Shown here piece by piece: positions 9,027 to 17,190 of a stretch of DNA of 31,968 nt. The stretch is taken from positions 1-31,968 of the forward strand of contig CAZMXI010000036.1 in NCBI GenBank assembly GCA_964570205.1, read 5' to 3'. Numbering within the stretch: the stretch's first letter is position 1; every line of letters begins with the position of its first letter. A program made the position numbers and the translations under genes. The notes below the pieces were generated by a model. It saw only the letters and a program-made list of their open reading frames with translations. It did not search any database and was not told where the DNA came from. The stretch comes from CAZMXI01 sp964570205. GTDB lineage: Bacteria > Planctomycetota > Phycisphaerae > Tepidisphaerales > Tepidisphaeraceae.

Positions 9027-9377
9027 AACAACTCAATTCCTTCGCCCAAGCCTAAATTGACGCCGGCCCTACCTCAAGCCCGCCTAGGGTGCGAATGCAA
9101 AACGACGGCCCGCGCGACGATCGCGCAGACGTACGCCGTCCGCCTCGTCGGCGTCAGTATCTATATCAATTTCGAGCGAAATGGGCTGCTCCCGCTCGCC
9201 GCAAATCACAGCCAACTCTGCGGCGTACCCCGACGCCCAAGCCGCCAACACACGCCCTGGCCCTGCTCCGCACATCGTGGCGCGGTGTTGCCTCAACTTC
9301 GGGCCGCATGCGCAGCCAAACACCACGCACGCCGACCATGTCCGATGCGCGATAGGTTAGCGTTGCGGGGCAGCGCG
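9027..9377. other. Intergenic region with short inverted repeats
   Basis: This gap lies between two minus-strand genes and I see no supported gene in it. It should contain the promoter of the acyl-CoA synthetase/GNAT gene, but no well-spaced sigma-70 hexamers stand out. Two short perfect inverted repeats are visible: GCGCGA-CGA-TCGCGC at 9112-9126 and ATTTCG-AG-CGAAAT at 9169-9182. The second lies next to an AT-rich stretch, TATCTATAT. Either could be an operator or chance. No T-tailed hairpin terminator is seen for the upstream CBM48 gene. Confidence 0.4.
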
Positions 9378-9680
9378 TCAAGGAGGAGTTGGCTGATGTT
9401 TGCCCTTCGGCACGACCAGAACCGCGTTCCAGCCGTGCGGTGTCGACTCCACGCCGTATGCGGCATAGTCCGTGAACCAGCGCCCGTCAGCACAGTACCG
9501 AAAACGGTATTCGCCCGGCGGCAGCGATGCCTCGGCCACCCACCAGCCGTCGCCCTGACGGTCCATGGTCAGTCCTGTCTGTGAGCTCCAAGCATTGAAA
9601 TCGCCGGCGATCCGGACTTCACCGGCTTGAGGGCGGAAAAACCTGAACTCTACGCACCCATCGTCCTTGAGGGTTGTCAT
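9378..9680 (-). CDS. Stand-alone CBM48/glycogen-binding-type module
   Basis: This 100-residue protein consists almost entirely of one early-set beta-sandwich of the CBM48/AMPK-beta type, which normally binds alpha-glucans such as glycogen. Family features visible are FRFFRPQAGEVRIAGDFNAW near the N-terminus, then GDGWWVAEASLPPGEYRFRY and the closing YGVESTPHGWNAVLVV. These modules usually sit at the N-terminus of branching or debranching enzymes or in kinase regulatory subunits, whereas here there is no catalytic partner. No signal peptide is seen, so it is probably cytoplasmic. A regulatory or glycogen-targeting role is possible. The fold call is fairly firm; ligand and role are inferred. 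Confidence 0.8.
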   Translation of the reverse strand: MTTLKDDGCVEFRFFRPQAGEVRIAGDFNAWSSQTGLTMDRQGDGWWVAEASLPPGEYRFRYCADGRWFTDYAAYGVESTPHGWNAVLVVPKGKHQPTPP

Positions 9681-9700
9681 GACTCTGATTCCAGTCTGTA

Positions 9701-9731
9701 AATTTATGCAAATTCATCACTTAATAGTGAT
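9701..9731. promoter_or_regulatory. Two adjacent inverted repeats in AT-rich divergent intergenic region
   Basis: AATTT-ATGC-AAATT spans 9701-9714 and ATCACT-TAAT-AGTGAT spans 9716-9731. Both are perfect, and their centres are about 16 bases apart. They lie between the divergent CBM48 and glycosyltransferase genes in a region much richer in A and T than its surroundings (about 9690-9800). The layout suggests an operator or a bidirectional promoter, but no regulator can be named. Confidence 0.4.
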
Positions 9732-9886
9732 CAAGGTGCATCCGCGATTGGTCGCGAAGATGCCACCGAGTCAAATAGTATAGTTTGTATGCTAATTAGC
9801 CGCTATGAAGGAATTGAGATTCAGTTGCCCATCCGTCCGGAAGGGTGATTAGCCAACAACGCTGCCTGACGGCATAATGCCTCCCG

Positions 9887-11572
9887 ATGAATGCAGGTCC
9901 AACACGCTGCGGTCGTTCGGCCGACATCCCTGGTGCTTTGACCGGTCTTGAACTCGACGCCCATGCCCGGCTGCGGCATCTCTGGGCCATGTGGGTGGCG
10001 ATGGGGGTGTTTGCCTTTCTATCTCTCGCGGCGGCCATCAGTTCCACCGGATTTCTTGAAGCCGATGCCTGCGTTCATTACATGTACTCGCGGTTTGCGT
10101 TCGCTGAGCCGCATTACCTGACCAATGTCTGGGGCCGGCCCTGGTGCACAGCGATCTATGCCGTCCCTGCCCTGGTGGCCAAACGCATGGGCGTGCGCGT
10201 GATGAGCATGCTTCTGGCCCTGGCCACCGCTTACTTCACGATGAGAATCGCCAAGGGGCAGAAACACCGATGGCCGGTGATCGCGCTGATCTTCGTCCTG
10301 GCGCAGCCCATCTTCTTCCTGCATTCTTTCAGCGAATTGACGGAACTGCCGTTTGCCGTGCTCGTGGCCCTGGGTTTCTGGCTTTACCAGCGGAAGCAGT
10401 GGCCCTGGATGGCGCTGGTGGTTGGGCTGATGCCGACCGCTCGGCCGGAGGGCTTTGGTTTCCTGGCGATGGCGCTGGTTGCGCTGATTCTGCACCGGCG
10501 GGCGCACTGGATTCCGTTGCTTTTCGCCGGGCTGGGCGTTTGGAGCGTGGCCGGATGGTGTCAGTACGGCATGCCGCAGCCCTGGTTCGCGAGAATCGTG
10601 TGGTGGGTGCCGGAGCATTGGCCTTATGCATCCGAGAGCCTGTATGCCAAGGGGCCGCTGCTGCTGATCAAGCGGTTGGAGGATGGAAGCTGGCTGTGCA
10701 GCTTCCTCCTGAGGCTGCCGGCCGTGACGGGGCCGTTTATCTTTCCGGCGACGCTGCTGGGCATCTGGCTGAGTGCGAGGGTGTTCAAGCTCCGGAGTGT
10801 GATCGTGGATTTCTGGAAGCGGGATCACCTGGAGCGGTGCCAGCTTCTGATCGCCCTGATTCCGCTGGCTATCATGGCTGGGCACAGCTATCTGTGGTGG
10901 CAAGGGAAGATGGCCAGCAACGGCGAGTTGCGTTACCTTCTGGTGGCGACGCCGTTCTGGGCCCTTCTGGGGGCCAGTGGCTGGGAGTGGATTTTCACGC
11001 GGTGCCGGTTGAAGTCGGCGATTGGCTGGGCGGGGATCGCTGCGCTGGCGCCCGCGATCATCTTCATGCTGGCGAACAAGTGGTGGCGGGTCATGCCGAT
11101 CGAGCTGACACGCGAGATGAAGCGCGCCCAGCAGGCGGCGGTCTGGTACGGGCAGACGCCATACCGGCTGAACTACCCGAGACTGATGGCGACGCACCGG
11201 GGCATTTACTATTTTCTGGACATGAGCCCGAGCGACAAGGTCTGGTCGGCCGAGTGGAAGCGCGAGATCGTCAAGGCCGGCCCGCCAGGTGTCATCCTGA
11301 TCTGGGACCCGATCTACGGCGTGTACAACTCCGATAACAACCTGTCCATGCAGATCGAGGAGATTGTGGAGGCCGGCTGGATTCCCGTTCAGGTGTTCGA
11401 GGCCGAGCTGACGGATGCGGAGAAGAGCAAGTTCAGCCAGTGGGCGCACAAGTTCGAGCGCGACCAGCTCAAGGAGTGGTATCTGCTGCTGAGCCCGAGG
11501 GACAAGGACGGGAATGCCACGCCCAGGGAGATCGCGGTGCCGATCCAGCCGCAGCCGACGACCCGCCCATGA
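9887..11572 (+). CDS. Probable GT-C family membrane glycosyltransferase
   Basis: This 561-residue polytopic membrane protein has about nine to eleven hydrophobic segments between residues 35 and 400 and a soluble C-terminal region of about 150 residues. GT-C features are present: an acidic pair in the first extracytoplasmic loop (Glu58 and Asp60 in FLEADACVHY), SELTELPFAVLVALG in a membrane segment at about 149-163, and the ARPEG loop at about residues 185-189, seen in many mannosyltransferase-like GT-C enzymes. It would transfer a sugar from a polyprenyl-phosphate donor in the membrane. The start at 9887 has no clear Shine-Dalgarno; a palindromic GGCATAATGCC lies just upstream. It converges on tsaD with a 3-base gap. 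Substrate is unknown. Confidence 0.65.
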   Translation: MNAGPTRCGRSADIPGALTGLELDAHARLRHLWAMWVAMGVFAFLSLAAAISSTGFLEADACVHYMYSRFAFAEPHYLTNVWGRPWCTAIYAVPALVAKRMGVRVMSMLLALATAYFTMRIAKGQKHRWPVIALIFVLAQPIFFLHSFSELTELPFAVLVALGFWLYQRKQWPWMALVVGLMPTARPEGFGFLAMALVALILHRRAHWIPLLFAGLGVWSVAGWCQYGMPQPWFARIVWWVPEHWPYASESLYAKGPLLLIKRLEDGSWLCSFLLRLPAVTGPFIFPATLLGIWLSARVFKLRSVIVDFWKRDHLERCQLLIALIPLAIMAGHSYLWWQGKMASNGELRYLLVATPFWALLGASGWEWIFTRCRLKSAIGWAGIAALAPAIIFMLANKWWRVMPIELTREMKRAQQAAVWYGQTPYRLNYPRLMATHRGIYYFLDMSPSDKVWSAEWKREIVKAGPPGVILIWDPIYGVYNSDNNLSMQIEEIVEAGWIPVQVFEAELTDAEKSKFSQWAHKFERDQLKEWYLLLSPRDKDGNATPREIAVPIQPQPTTRP

Positions 11573-11575
11573 GGG

Positions 11576-12592
11576 TTACTGGAACTGGCTGGAGGTGATG
11601 GCGTCGAGGCTCAGGTCGCTGAATTGGCCCTGCTGGTAAGCAAGATAGGCCAGGCCGGCCGACATGGCCGCGTTGTCGGTGCAGTACTTCATCGGGGGCA
11701 TGAGGACAGGTACGGGGAAGGCCTCCAGGGCTTTGCGCAGTCCGCAGTTGGCCGACACACCGCCGCCGATGATGACCTGCCTGGCGCGGGTCTTCTTCAC
11801 CGCGCGGTGGAGCTTCCGGGTCAGGACATCGATGCAGGCTTCCTGGAAGCCGGCAGCGACATCGGCGATTTCCCGCTGGCTGAGGCTCTCGGGCAGGCGT
11901 TGCTTGCCCTGGTAGCCGCGCACGCGATAAAGCACAGACGTTTTCAGCCCGCTGAAGGAAAAGTCCAGAGAGTCCCGGCTGAGAAGAGTGCGCGGGAACC
12001 TGATTGCGTCTGGGTCGCCCTGGTCGGCGAGGCGGTCGATGATCGGCCCGCCGGGGTAGCCCAGACCCAGGATGGCCGAGACTTTGTCGTAAGCCTCGCC
12101 CACGGCGTCGTCGATCGTCGAGCCGATGCGGCGTATGGACTGGAAATCGGGCACATCGTAAAGGGCGGTGTGGCCGCCGCTGATAACCAGGCCGACGGCC
12201 GGTTGCCAGGGCGCCTCAGGCTGATCAAGCATCACGCTGTACAGGTGAGCGTGGACGTGGTCGATGCCGATGAGCGGCTTGCCCAGGGCCCAGGCCAGGG
12301 TCTTGGCGGCCGTTACGCCGATGAGCAGCGACCCGATCAAACCGGGGCGGTGGGTCACCGCGACGGCATCGACTTGATCGAGCCGGACGCGGGCGCTTTC
12401 CACTGCCTCGCGGATCACGGGCAGAATGTTCTCGATATGGGCCCGGCTGGCGATTTCAGGCACAACGCCACGGTACTTGGCGTGAATGTCCACCTGGCTG
12501 GCCACCGCGCTGCTGCGCACGACCCGGCCATCGACCACGACCGCGGCCGCCGTCTCATCACAGGTCGATTCGATGCCGAGAATAATGGGCAT
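11576..12592 (-). CDS. tsaD: tRNA N6-threonylcarbamoyladenosine transferase TsaD
   Basis: TsaD transfers the threonylcarbamoyl group from threonylcarbamoyl-AMP to A37 of ANN-decoding tRNAs, in complex with TsaB and TsaE. The 338-residue length is typical of the family. The N-terminus has the ASKHA phosphate loop in ILGIESTCDETAAAVV. The metal-binding HXXXH is seen as His112 and His116 in DHVHAHLYS. Other family blocks are GGHTALYDV, FSFSGLKT, the glycine-rich GGGVSANCGLR and YCTDNAAM near the C-terminus. The frame is open to 12628, but the ATG at 12592 gives the conserved N-terminus MPIILGIES. It follows the S41 protease gene by 48 bases and is probably cotranscribed with it. Confidence 0.97.
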   Translation of the reverse strand: MPIILGIESTCDETAAAVVVDGRVVRSSAVASQVDIHAKYRGVVPEIASRAHIENILPVIREAVESARVRLDQVDAVAVTHRPGLIGSLLIGVTAAKTLAWALGKPLIGIDHVHAHLYSVMLDQPEAPWQPAVGLVISGGHTALYDVPDFQSIRRIGSTIDDAVGEAYDKVSAILGLGYPGGPIIDRLADQGDPDAIRFPRTLLSRDSLDFSFSGLKTSVLYRVRGYQGKQRLPESLSQREIADVAAGFQEACIDVLTRKLHRAVKKTRARQVIIGGGVSANCGLRKALEAFPVPVLMPPMKYCTDNAAMSAGLAYLAYQQGQFSDLSLDAITSSQFQ

Positions 12593-12640
12593 GAGCAGTG
12601 AATGAAGCCGGAAAGGCGAAAACACCAAACCGCATTCTCA

Positions 12641-13972
12641 TCAATCAGCCGCCGGGGCCTTCGCCGTCTGCCGGGCCTTGTCGGGGTGGTCCTGGAAGAT
12701 CGTCTGGAGGATCAGCGTGTCCACAGCGCGGCGAATCTGGATGTCCGCCGTGTCAGGCGACGGCTGGGTGCTTGGGCCACTGGCCGGCCGCCGAAACGTC
12801 TCGTACGCGGTGCGCTCTTCCATGACTTTCTTGAGCGTCTGCTCATCCATCGGCACGGGGATCTGCGGGTCCACGCCCCAGTCGGCAGCATCCTTCTTTT
12901 TGTGCACCAGGCGGCCGCTGGGCAGGTAGTAGTACGCCACGGTCAGTTTCAACTCGCCGTTGTTGCCCTCCAGCGGGATCAGTTCCTGCACCGAGCCCTT
13001 GCCGTAGGTTCGCGTGCCGAGGATCGCCGCCCGACGGTTGTCCTTGAGGCAGCCGGCGACGATCTCGGCGGCGCTGGCGGAGTGCTCGTTCACCAGCACG
13101 ATCATCGGGAACCAGGGCAGCGTACCGCCATCGGTCGCCTTGTAGACTTCTTCGGGCCGATTGCGGCCTCGCACGGATACGACCGTTCCTTCGCGCAGGA
13201 ACAGGTCGGAGATGCCCACGGCCTGGCGAAGGTCGCCTCCGGGATTCCACCGCAGGTCGAGGATCAGCGCTCTCATCCCATCGCGCAGCAGTTCTTCCGT
13301 AACTGCCTTCATGGCATCCAGCGTGCTGGGGGTGAACTGCGTCAGCCGCACATAGGCAATGCGGGGGTCCTTGCAGACAAAATAGTCCCAGGTATGGTCA
13401 TCTTTGCGCTGGTACCCCTTGACGGTGGGCACAATGATCTCTTCCCGCCGCATCTTCAGATCGGCCGTTTCGCCGGTGACATGGCGCACCGAGAGCGTAA
13501 CCTCGCTTCCCGCCTGCCCGCCGACCTTTTTGATGACATCGGGCAGCGCCAGTCCCTGGATCGACTCGCCGTTGACTTTAAGGATGATGTCGCCCGGCAG
13601 GATGCCCGCCCTGAAGGCCGGACTGCCATCGATCGGCGTCACAACCTCGACCTCGCCACCTGGAAGCTGGTGAAGCTGGATGCCGACGCCCTTGAGCGTG
13701 CCCTCGAGCGCCCGGTCGAACCGTTCTCGCTCGTCGGGGGGAACATACATGCTGTATGTGTCGAGCTGCGAGAGCATGCCGTTGATGGCCGCCTGCTCCA
13801 GCTTGGCTTGGTCCACGTTCTCGACATAATGCGCGGAGACCTGCCGGTTGATGTCAACCAGCGTGCGCACAAAGAGATAGTCGCTGTCGCGCTGCGCCGC
13901 CGAGGGGCTGCGGAAGGCAGCGACCGTCAGCAGCACCAGCCCCAATGCCCACGCCAATTTCTCTCGATTCAT
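12641..13972 (-). CDS. S41-family carboxy-terminal processing protease (CtpA-like)
   Basis: This is a 443-residue exported protease. The start at 13972 has AGGAGTGG seven bases upstream and opens a signal anchor (LAWALGLVLLTVAAF). An N-terminal helical segment is followed by a PDZ domain at about residues 90-175 (GVGIQL, then GILPGDIILKVNGESI). The catalytic S41 core follows, with LDLRWNPGGDL, the nucleophile Ser300 in HSASAAEI and the general base Lys325 in TYGKGSVQ; the Ser-Lys spacing of 25 equals that of E. coli Prc. It probably trims C-terminal tails of periplasmic or secreted proteins. It precedes tsaD on the same strand. All key residues appear intact. Confidence 0.95.
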   Translation of the reverse strand: MNREKLAWALGLVLLTVAAFRSPSAAQRDSDYLFVRTLVDINRQVSAHYVENVDQAKLEQAAINGMLSQLDTYSMYVPPDERERFDRALEGTLKGVGIQLHQLPGGEVEVVTPIDGSPAFRAGILPGDIILKVNGESIQGLALPDVIKKVGGQAGSEVTLSVRHVTGETADLKMRREEIIVPTVKGYQRKDDHTWDYFVCKDPRIAYVRLTQFTPSTLDAMKAVTEELLRDGMRALILDLRWNPGGDLRQAVGISDLFLREGTVVSVRGRNRPEEVYKATDGGTLPWFPMIVLVNEHSASAAEIVAGCLKDNRRAAILGTRTYGKGSVQELIPLEGNNGELKLTVAYYYLPSGRLVHKKKDAADWGVDPQIPVPMDEQTLKKVMEERTAYETFRRPASGPSTQPSPDTADIQIRRAVDTLILQTIFQDHPDKARQTAKAPAAD

Positions 13973-14080
13973 GAAGACCACTCCTGCGTCGGTAGAACGA
14001 GGCGGAGCCATCTTAGCCTGTCGCGTACGTGGAGAAAACCCGGCGCGGCTGAAGTTCGAATGCCGGTGGCGGGGCGTGCT

Positions 14081-14905
14081 TCATCGCGATTCGGTTGTGG
14101 AAGCCGGCTGTTGACGCGATATGGACGACAGGAAACGCCGCATCGTCCGGTTGACCTCGTCCGGCTGCTCCATCGGGGCCAGATGCCCCGCGTCGGCGAT
14201 TTCAACCAGCTCCGAATGCGGAATCTCTCGCTTCATGCCCTCTGCTGTGGGTGGCGGAGCGAAGGCATCATCCTGGCCCACAATGATCAAGGTCGGACAA
14301 GCGATCGACGCCAGCCTCTCACGATAATCGGGGCGATCGCGCATGGCCAGAGACGCATATTCGAGAGTCTGGGGCGACTGGCTGTCCATGATCTGCCGCA
14401 GTCGCTCGACCACCTTCGGATTCTGCCGGCAGGTCGTGGGCGAAGTCATCTTCGCTTCCATCATGTCGGCCACCGCCCGGGCGCCCCCCGAGCGGGCGGC
14501 ATTCGCCATCCTCAGGCGATTGGCCTTGGTCTCGTCGGTGTCGGCCTCGCACTTGGTGTCCACGAGCATCAGGCCGCAGAGGTCGGTCGGATACTTAACC
14601 AGGTGCTCAAAGACCACGTAGCCGCCCATGGACAATCCGCCCAGGACGCATGGCGCGGCAAAGATCTGGTGCAGGAAAGCATGCAGGTCATCCGCCAATG
14701 CTTCGAGCGTAAACGTGGCATCCGACGTGGATTGTCCGAAGCCTCGCAGGTCAGGCACGACGATCCTGAACGCATCCGACAGCCCCTCAAGCTGCGCTTG
14801 CCAGATGCGCCTGTCCAACGGAAATCCGTGCACCAGCACCACGGGCATGCCCTGTCCCCGCTCCTCGTAATGGAGGCTGTGCGGACCGATCTTAACCTGA
14901 GGCAT
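14081..14905 (-). CDS. Alpha/beta-fold hydrolase
   Basis: This 274-residue cytoplasmic hydrolase resembles enol-lactonase and haloperoxidase-like members of the superfamily. The oxyanion-hole region is LVHGFPLDRRIW, the nucleophile Ser92 lies in GGLSMGG, the acid is Asp212 or Asp213 in VGQDDAF, and the base is His241 in DAGHLAP, so the triad is complete. The start has GAGGAG five bases upstream. It is the first gene of the minus-strand run toward the S41 protease and is divergent from the PP2C phosphatase gene. The substrate cannot be assigned; ester or lactone hydrolysis is most likely. Confidence 0.88.
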   Translation of the reverse strand: MPQVKIGPHSLHYEERGQGMPVVLVHGFPLDRRIWQAQLEGLSDAFRIVVPDLRGFGQSTSDATFTLEALADDLHAFLHQIFAAPCVLGGLSMGGYVVFEHLVKYPTDLCGLMLVDTKCEADTDETKANRLRMANAARSGGARAVADMMEAKMTSPTTCRQNPKVVERLRQIMDSQSPQTLEYASLAMRDRPDYRERLASIACPTLIIVGQDDAFAPPPTAEGMKREIPHSELVEIADAGHLAPMEQPDEVNRTMRRFLSSISRQQPASTTESR

Positions 14906-15012
14906 GTCATCTCCTCACAACAGAACTCTCGTCGGCACTGTAATCTATGTCATGGCCACCCGGCCAGCCAGCGCCAAATCGGCCGTTGTCGGTCATTCCC
15001 GATGGACGGCGC

Positions 15013-15040
15013 TTGCTGCGCCAGCCCGCAACCCTACAAT
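15013..15040 (+). promoter_or_regulatory. Candidate sigma-70 promoter for the PP2C phosphatase gene
   Basis: TTGCTG at 15013-15018 and TACAAT at 15035-15040 are separated by 16 bases. Matches to consensus are 3 of 6 and 5 of 6. The predicted start of transcription, near 15047, would leave a leader of about 40 bases. The rest of the 181-base divergent region shows no other clear signal. Confidence 0.35.
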
Positions 15041-15086
15041 GCTCGGCGGGCTCCGGGGACCCTAGCGATTCGGAACCACTGCACGC

Positions 15087-16802
15087 ATGCCGATGCTCCG
15101 CACCGATAACCTCAAGCTGACCGATTTCATGGATTTGCCGACACTTCAGGAGATCCAGGACAGCTTCGCCGCCGCCGCCAATGTGACCGCGCGCATCACC
15201 GACGCCGAGGGCAACCTGCTGACCCAGCCGACCCCGACGCGGAGTTTTCTTCGCCGACAGCAGGCGATCGCCGAATCCGAGAGCGTCGATGAGGATGGAC
15301 AGGCCGACGGCCCACGCGAGTATGTCGCTCCGATCATCGTCGACAACCAGCGACTGGGCACGATCCGTATGACGGCGACCGAGCCGGTGCTGGATGAAGC
15401 CTCGTTGGCCAATCTGGCCCGCAGGGCCGCCATCGATCCCGCTGCGCTGAAGATTGCGGTTGGCCAGTTCCTGCACTCCAGGGACAACCAGCCCGCGGCC
15501 ATTCAGTTCCTGTACTTGCTGGCCAATGCCATTGCCCGACTGTGTTTTCAGGAGTATCAGCTTCGCAAGCGCATCGACGAACTGACGGCCGTCTATGACG
15601 TTGCCCGGATGCTCACGGAGACCCGCGATCTGGGGAAGTTGCTCGAACGGACGGTCGAACTGGTGTGCGAGGTGATGAAGGCCAAGGCCAGCTCGATCCG
15701 GCTGGTGGACCAGGCCAAGGATGAGCTGGTGATCAAGGCCGTCCACAACCTCTCGCCGCGCTACCTGGCCAAAGGTGCGATCCGCCTGAGCACCGCCGAG
15801 ATCGACCGGGAGGCGCTGTCGGACCCGGGCTTCAGCTATGTGCAGAACATGGCGATGGACCCGCGCGTGCAGTTTCCGGAGGAGTCGCAGGAGGAGGGCA
15901 TCGTGTCGATGCTCTCGGTGGGGATGCGCTACAAAGGCCGGCCGATCGGGGCGTTGCGGGTGTATACGGCGACGGAGAAGCACTTCTCACAGCTTGAAAT
16001 CGACCTGCTGAAGGCGATCGCTGCGCAGGCCGCCGCCGCCATCGAGAATGCGCGCCTGCTGGCCGAGGCGCTGGAGGCCGAAGCGCTTGAGCGGCAGGTG
16101 GCCATGGCCGTGGATGTCCAGCAGCGCATGGTTCCCCAGAAGCCGCCCATGCTGCCCGGGATGGACATCGCCAGCGCCTACGTGCCGTGTTATGCGCTGG
16201 GGGGCGACCTGTTCGACTTCATGCCGCTGCCCGGCGACAACCTCGGGTTGGTGGTGGCCGACGTCAGCGGCAAGGGCGTTCCGGCGAGCCTGATCATGGC
16301 TTCGGTGCGGGCCAGCCTGCGGGCGCACGTGGACAACCTCTATTACCTTTACGAGGTCATCCGCCGGGTTAACACGATGCTCTGCCGCGACACCAAGCCA
16401 GGCGAGTTCGTCACGCTGTTCTACGGCGTGATGGATGTGCGCAACCGCCGGCTGACCTACTGCAACGCCGGACATCCCGCGCCGCTGCTGCTGCGAGACG
16501 ACAAAGTCACCGAACTGCCGACGGGCAATCTCGTGCTCGGCATTGATCCCGATGAGCAGTACCAGCAGAGCGTGATCGACCTGCGCAGCGGGGATACGCT
16601 GCTGCTCTATACCGATGGCGTGACCGACGCGATGAACTTCCACCGCCAGACCTGGGGGAAACAGCGGCTCATTGAGTCCTTTCTCAAGAGCGGCGCCACC
16701 GCCGACACCATCGCGCAGAACATCCTGTGGGACCTTCGGAGATTCGTTGGGCTGACCGAGCGGAACGACGATGTGACCATGATCGTCGCCCGGGTGGTGT
16801 GA
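15087..16802 (+). CDS. PocR-GAF-PP2C (SpoIIE/RsbU-type) serine phosphatase
   Basis: This is a 571-residue sensor phosphatase. Residues about 13-155 resemble the PocR ligand-sensing domain (DLPTLQEIQDSF, then ITDAEGNLLTQP). Residues about 170-320 are a GAF domain, joined through a helical linker (ENARLLAEALEAEAL). Residues about 345-570 are a SpoIIE-type PP2C phosphatase with metal-binding acids Asp374 in LGGDLFDF, Asp392 in VADVSGKGVPAS, Asp510 in YTDGVTDA and Asp561 in RNDDVTMI. Such proteins dephosphorylate anti-sigma-factor antagonists or other phosphoserine proteins. No transmembrane segment is present, so it is cytoplasmic. A serine/threonine kinase lies about 390 bases downstream on the same strand, separated by a small opposite-strand gene. 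Start codon support is modest; a second ATG is two codons in. Confidence 0.92.
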   Translation: MPMLRTDNLKLTDFMDLPTLQEIQDSFAAAANVTARITDAEGNLLTQPTPTRSFLRRQQAIAESESVDEDGQADGPREYVAPIIVDNQRLGTIRMTATEPVLDEASLANLARRAAIDPAALKIAVGQFLHSRDNQPAAIQFLYLLANAIARLCFQEYQLRKRIDELTAVYDVARMLTETRDLGKLLERTVELVCEVMKAKASSIRLVDQAKDELVIKAVHNLSPRYLAKGAIRLSTAEIDREALSDPGFSYVQNMAMDPRVQFPEESQEEGIVSMLSVGMRYKGRPIGALRVYTATEKHFSQLEIDLLKAIAAQAAAAIENARLLAEALEAEALERQVAMAVDVQQRMVPQKPPMLPGMDIASAYVPCYALGGDLFDFMPLPGDNLGLVVADVSGKGVPASLIMASVRASLRAHVDNLYYLYEVIRRVNTMLCRDTKPGEFVTLFYGVMDVRNRRLTYCNAGHPAPLLLRDDKVTELPTGNLVLGIDPDEQYQQSVIDLRSGDTLLLYTDGVTDAMNFHRQTWGKQRLIESFLKSGATADTIAQNILWDLRRFVGLTERNDDVTMIVARVV

Positions 16803-16806
16803 GGCG

Positions 16807-17091
16807 TCAGGCGCTGGTGAATATCCGCCAGGCCCAGATCCAGAAGCCCATGTGGATGGCCACGATCAGCCAGAAGATGACAAGGAAGGTCGATTTGCGC
16901 CGTTTGTGGCGAAGGGTGTGCTGGGCCAGCAGCCCGCCCGGCCAGCCGCCCAGCAACTCCAGCAGGTGCAGCGCTCGCTCGCTGATCCGCCAGCGCCCGG
17001 CCCTGGCGGCCGATTTATCGCGGGCATAAGCGATAAACGTCACCGTGCTCATCGCAAGATATGCCACGAGGATGGCTTGCAGGGTGGACAT
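16807..17091 (-). CDS. DUF1294 family small membrane protein
   Basis: This 94-residue protein matches DUF1294: an N-terminal transmembrane helix ending in the conserved FIAYARDKSAARAGRWRI, then a loop with LHLLELLGGWPGGLLAQ and RHKRRKSTF, and a C-terminal transmembrane helix (FLVIFWLIVAIHMGFWIW). Function of the family is unknown; some members occur with cold-shock or nuclease domains, but here the membrane unit stands alone. It converges with the phosphatase gene with only 4 bases between the stops. Confidence 0.85.
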   Translation of the reverse strand: MSTLQAILVAYLAMSTVTFIAYARDKSAARAGRWRISERALHLLELLGGWPGGLLAQHTLRHKRRKSTFLVIFWLIVAIHMGFWIWAWRIFTSA

Positions 17092-17190
17092 TGTGAAAGC
17101 TTACCTCGTGGGGAGTTCGATGTGCAGTGGCCTGTCATGGATGCGGCCGCTAAGATGAGCCGGTGCCGGAGGTCGCTCTTGAGGATCGAT

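Noticed and set aside
9084..9326. 80-codon minus-strand frame in the intergenic region
   Set aside because: It has no ribosome-binding site, no signal peptide and no family resemblance. The sequence ends in low-complexity Asp/Arg codons.
10144..11337. 397-codon open frame in another frame of the glycosyltransferase gene
   Set aside because: It is a shadow frame; the overlapping frame has coherent membrane helices and GT-C motifs, while this one has only GC-driven residues.
12602..15109. 835-codon open frame on the plus strand across tsaD, the S41 protease and the hydrolase
   Set aside because: It lies antisense to three genes with clear families and has no domain resemblance. Long antisense frames are expected at this GC content.
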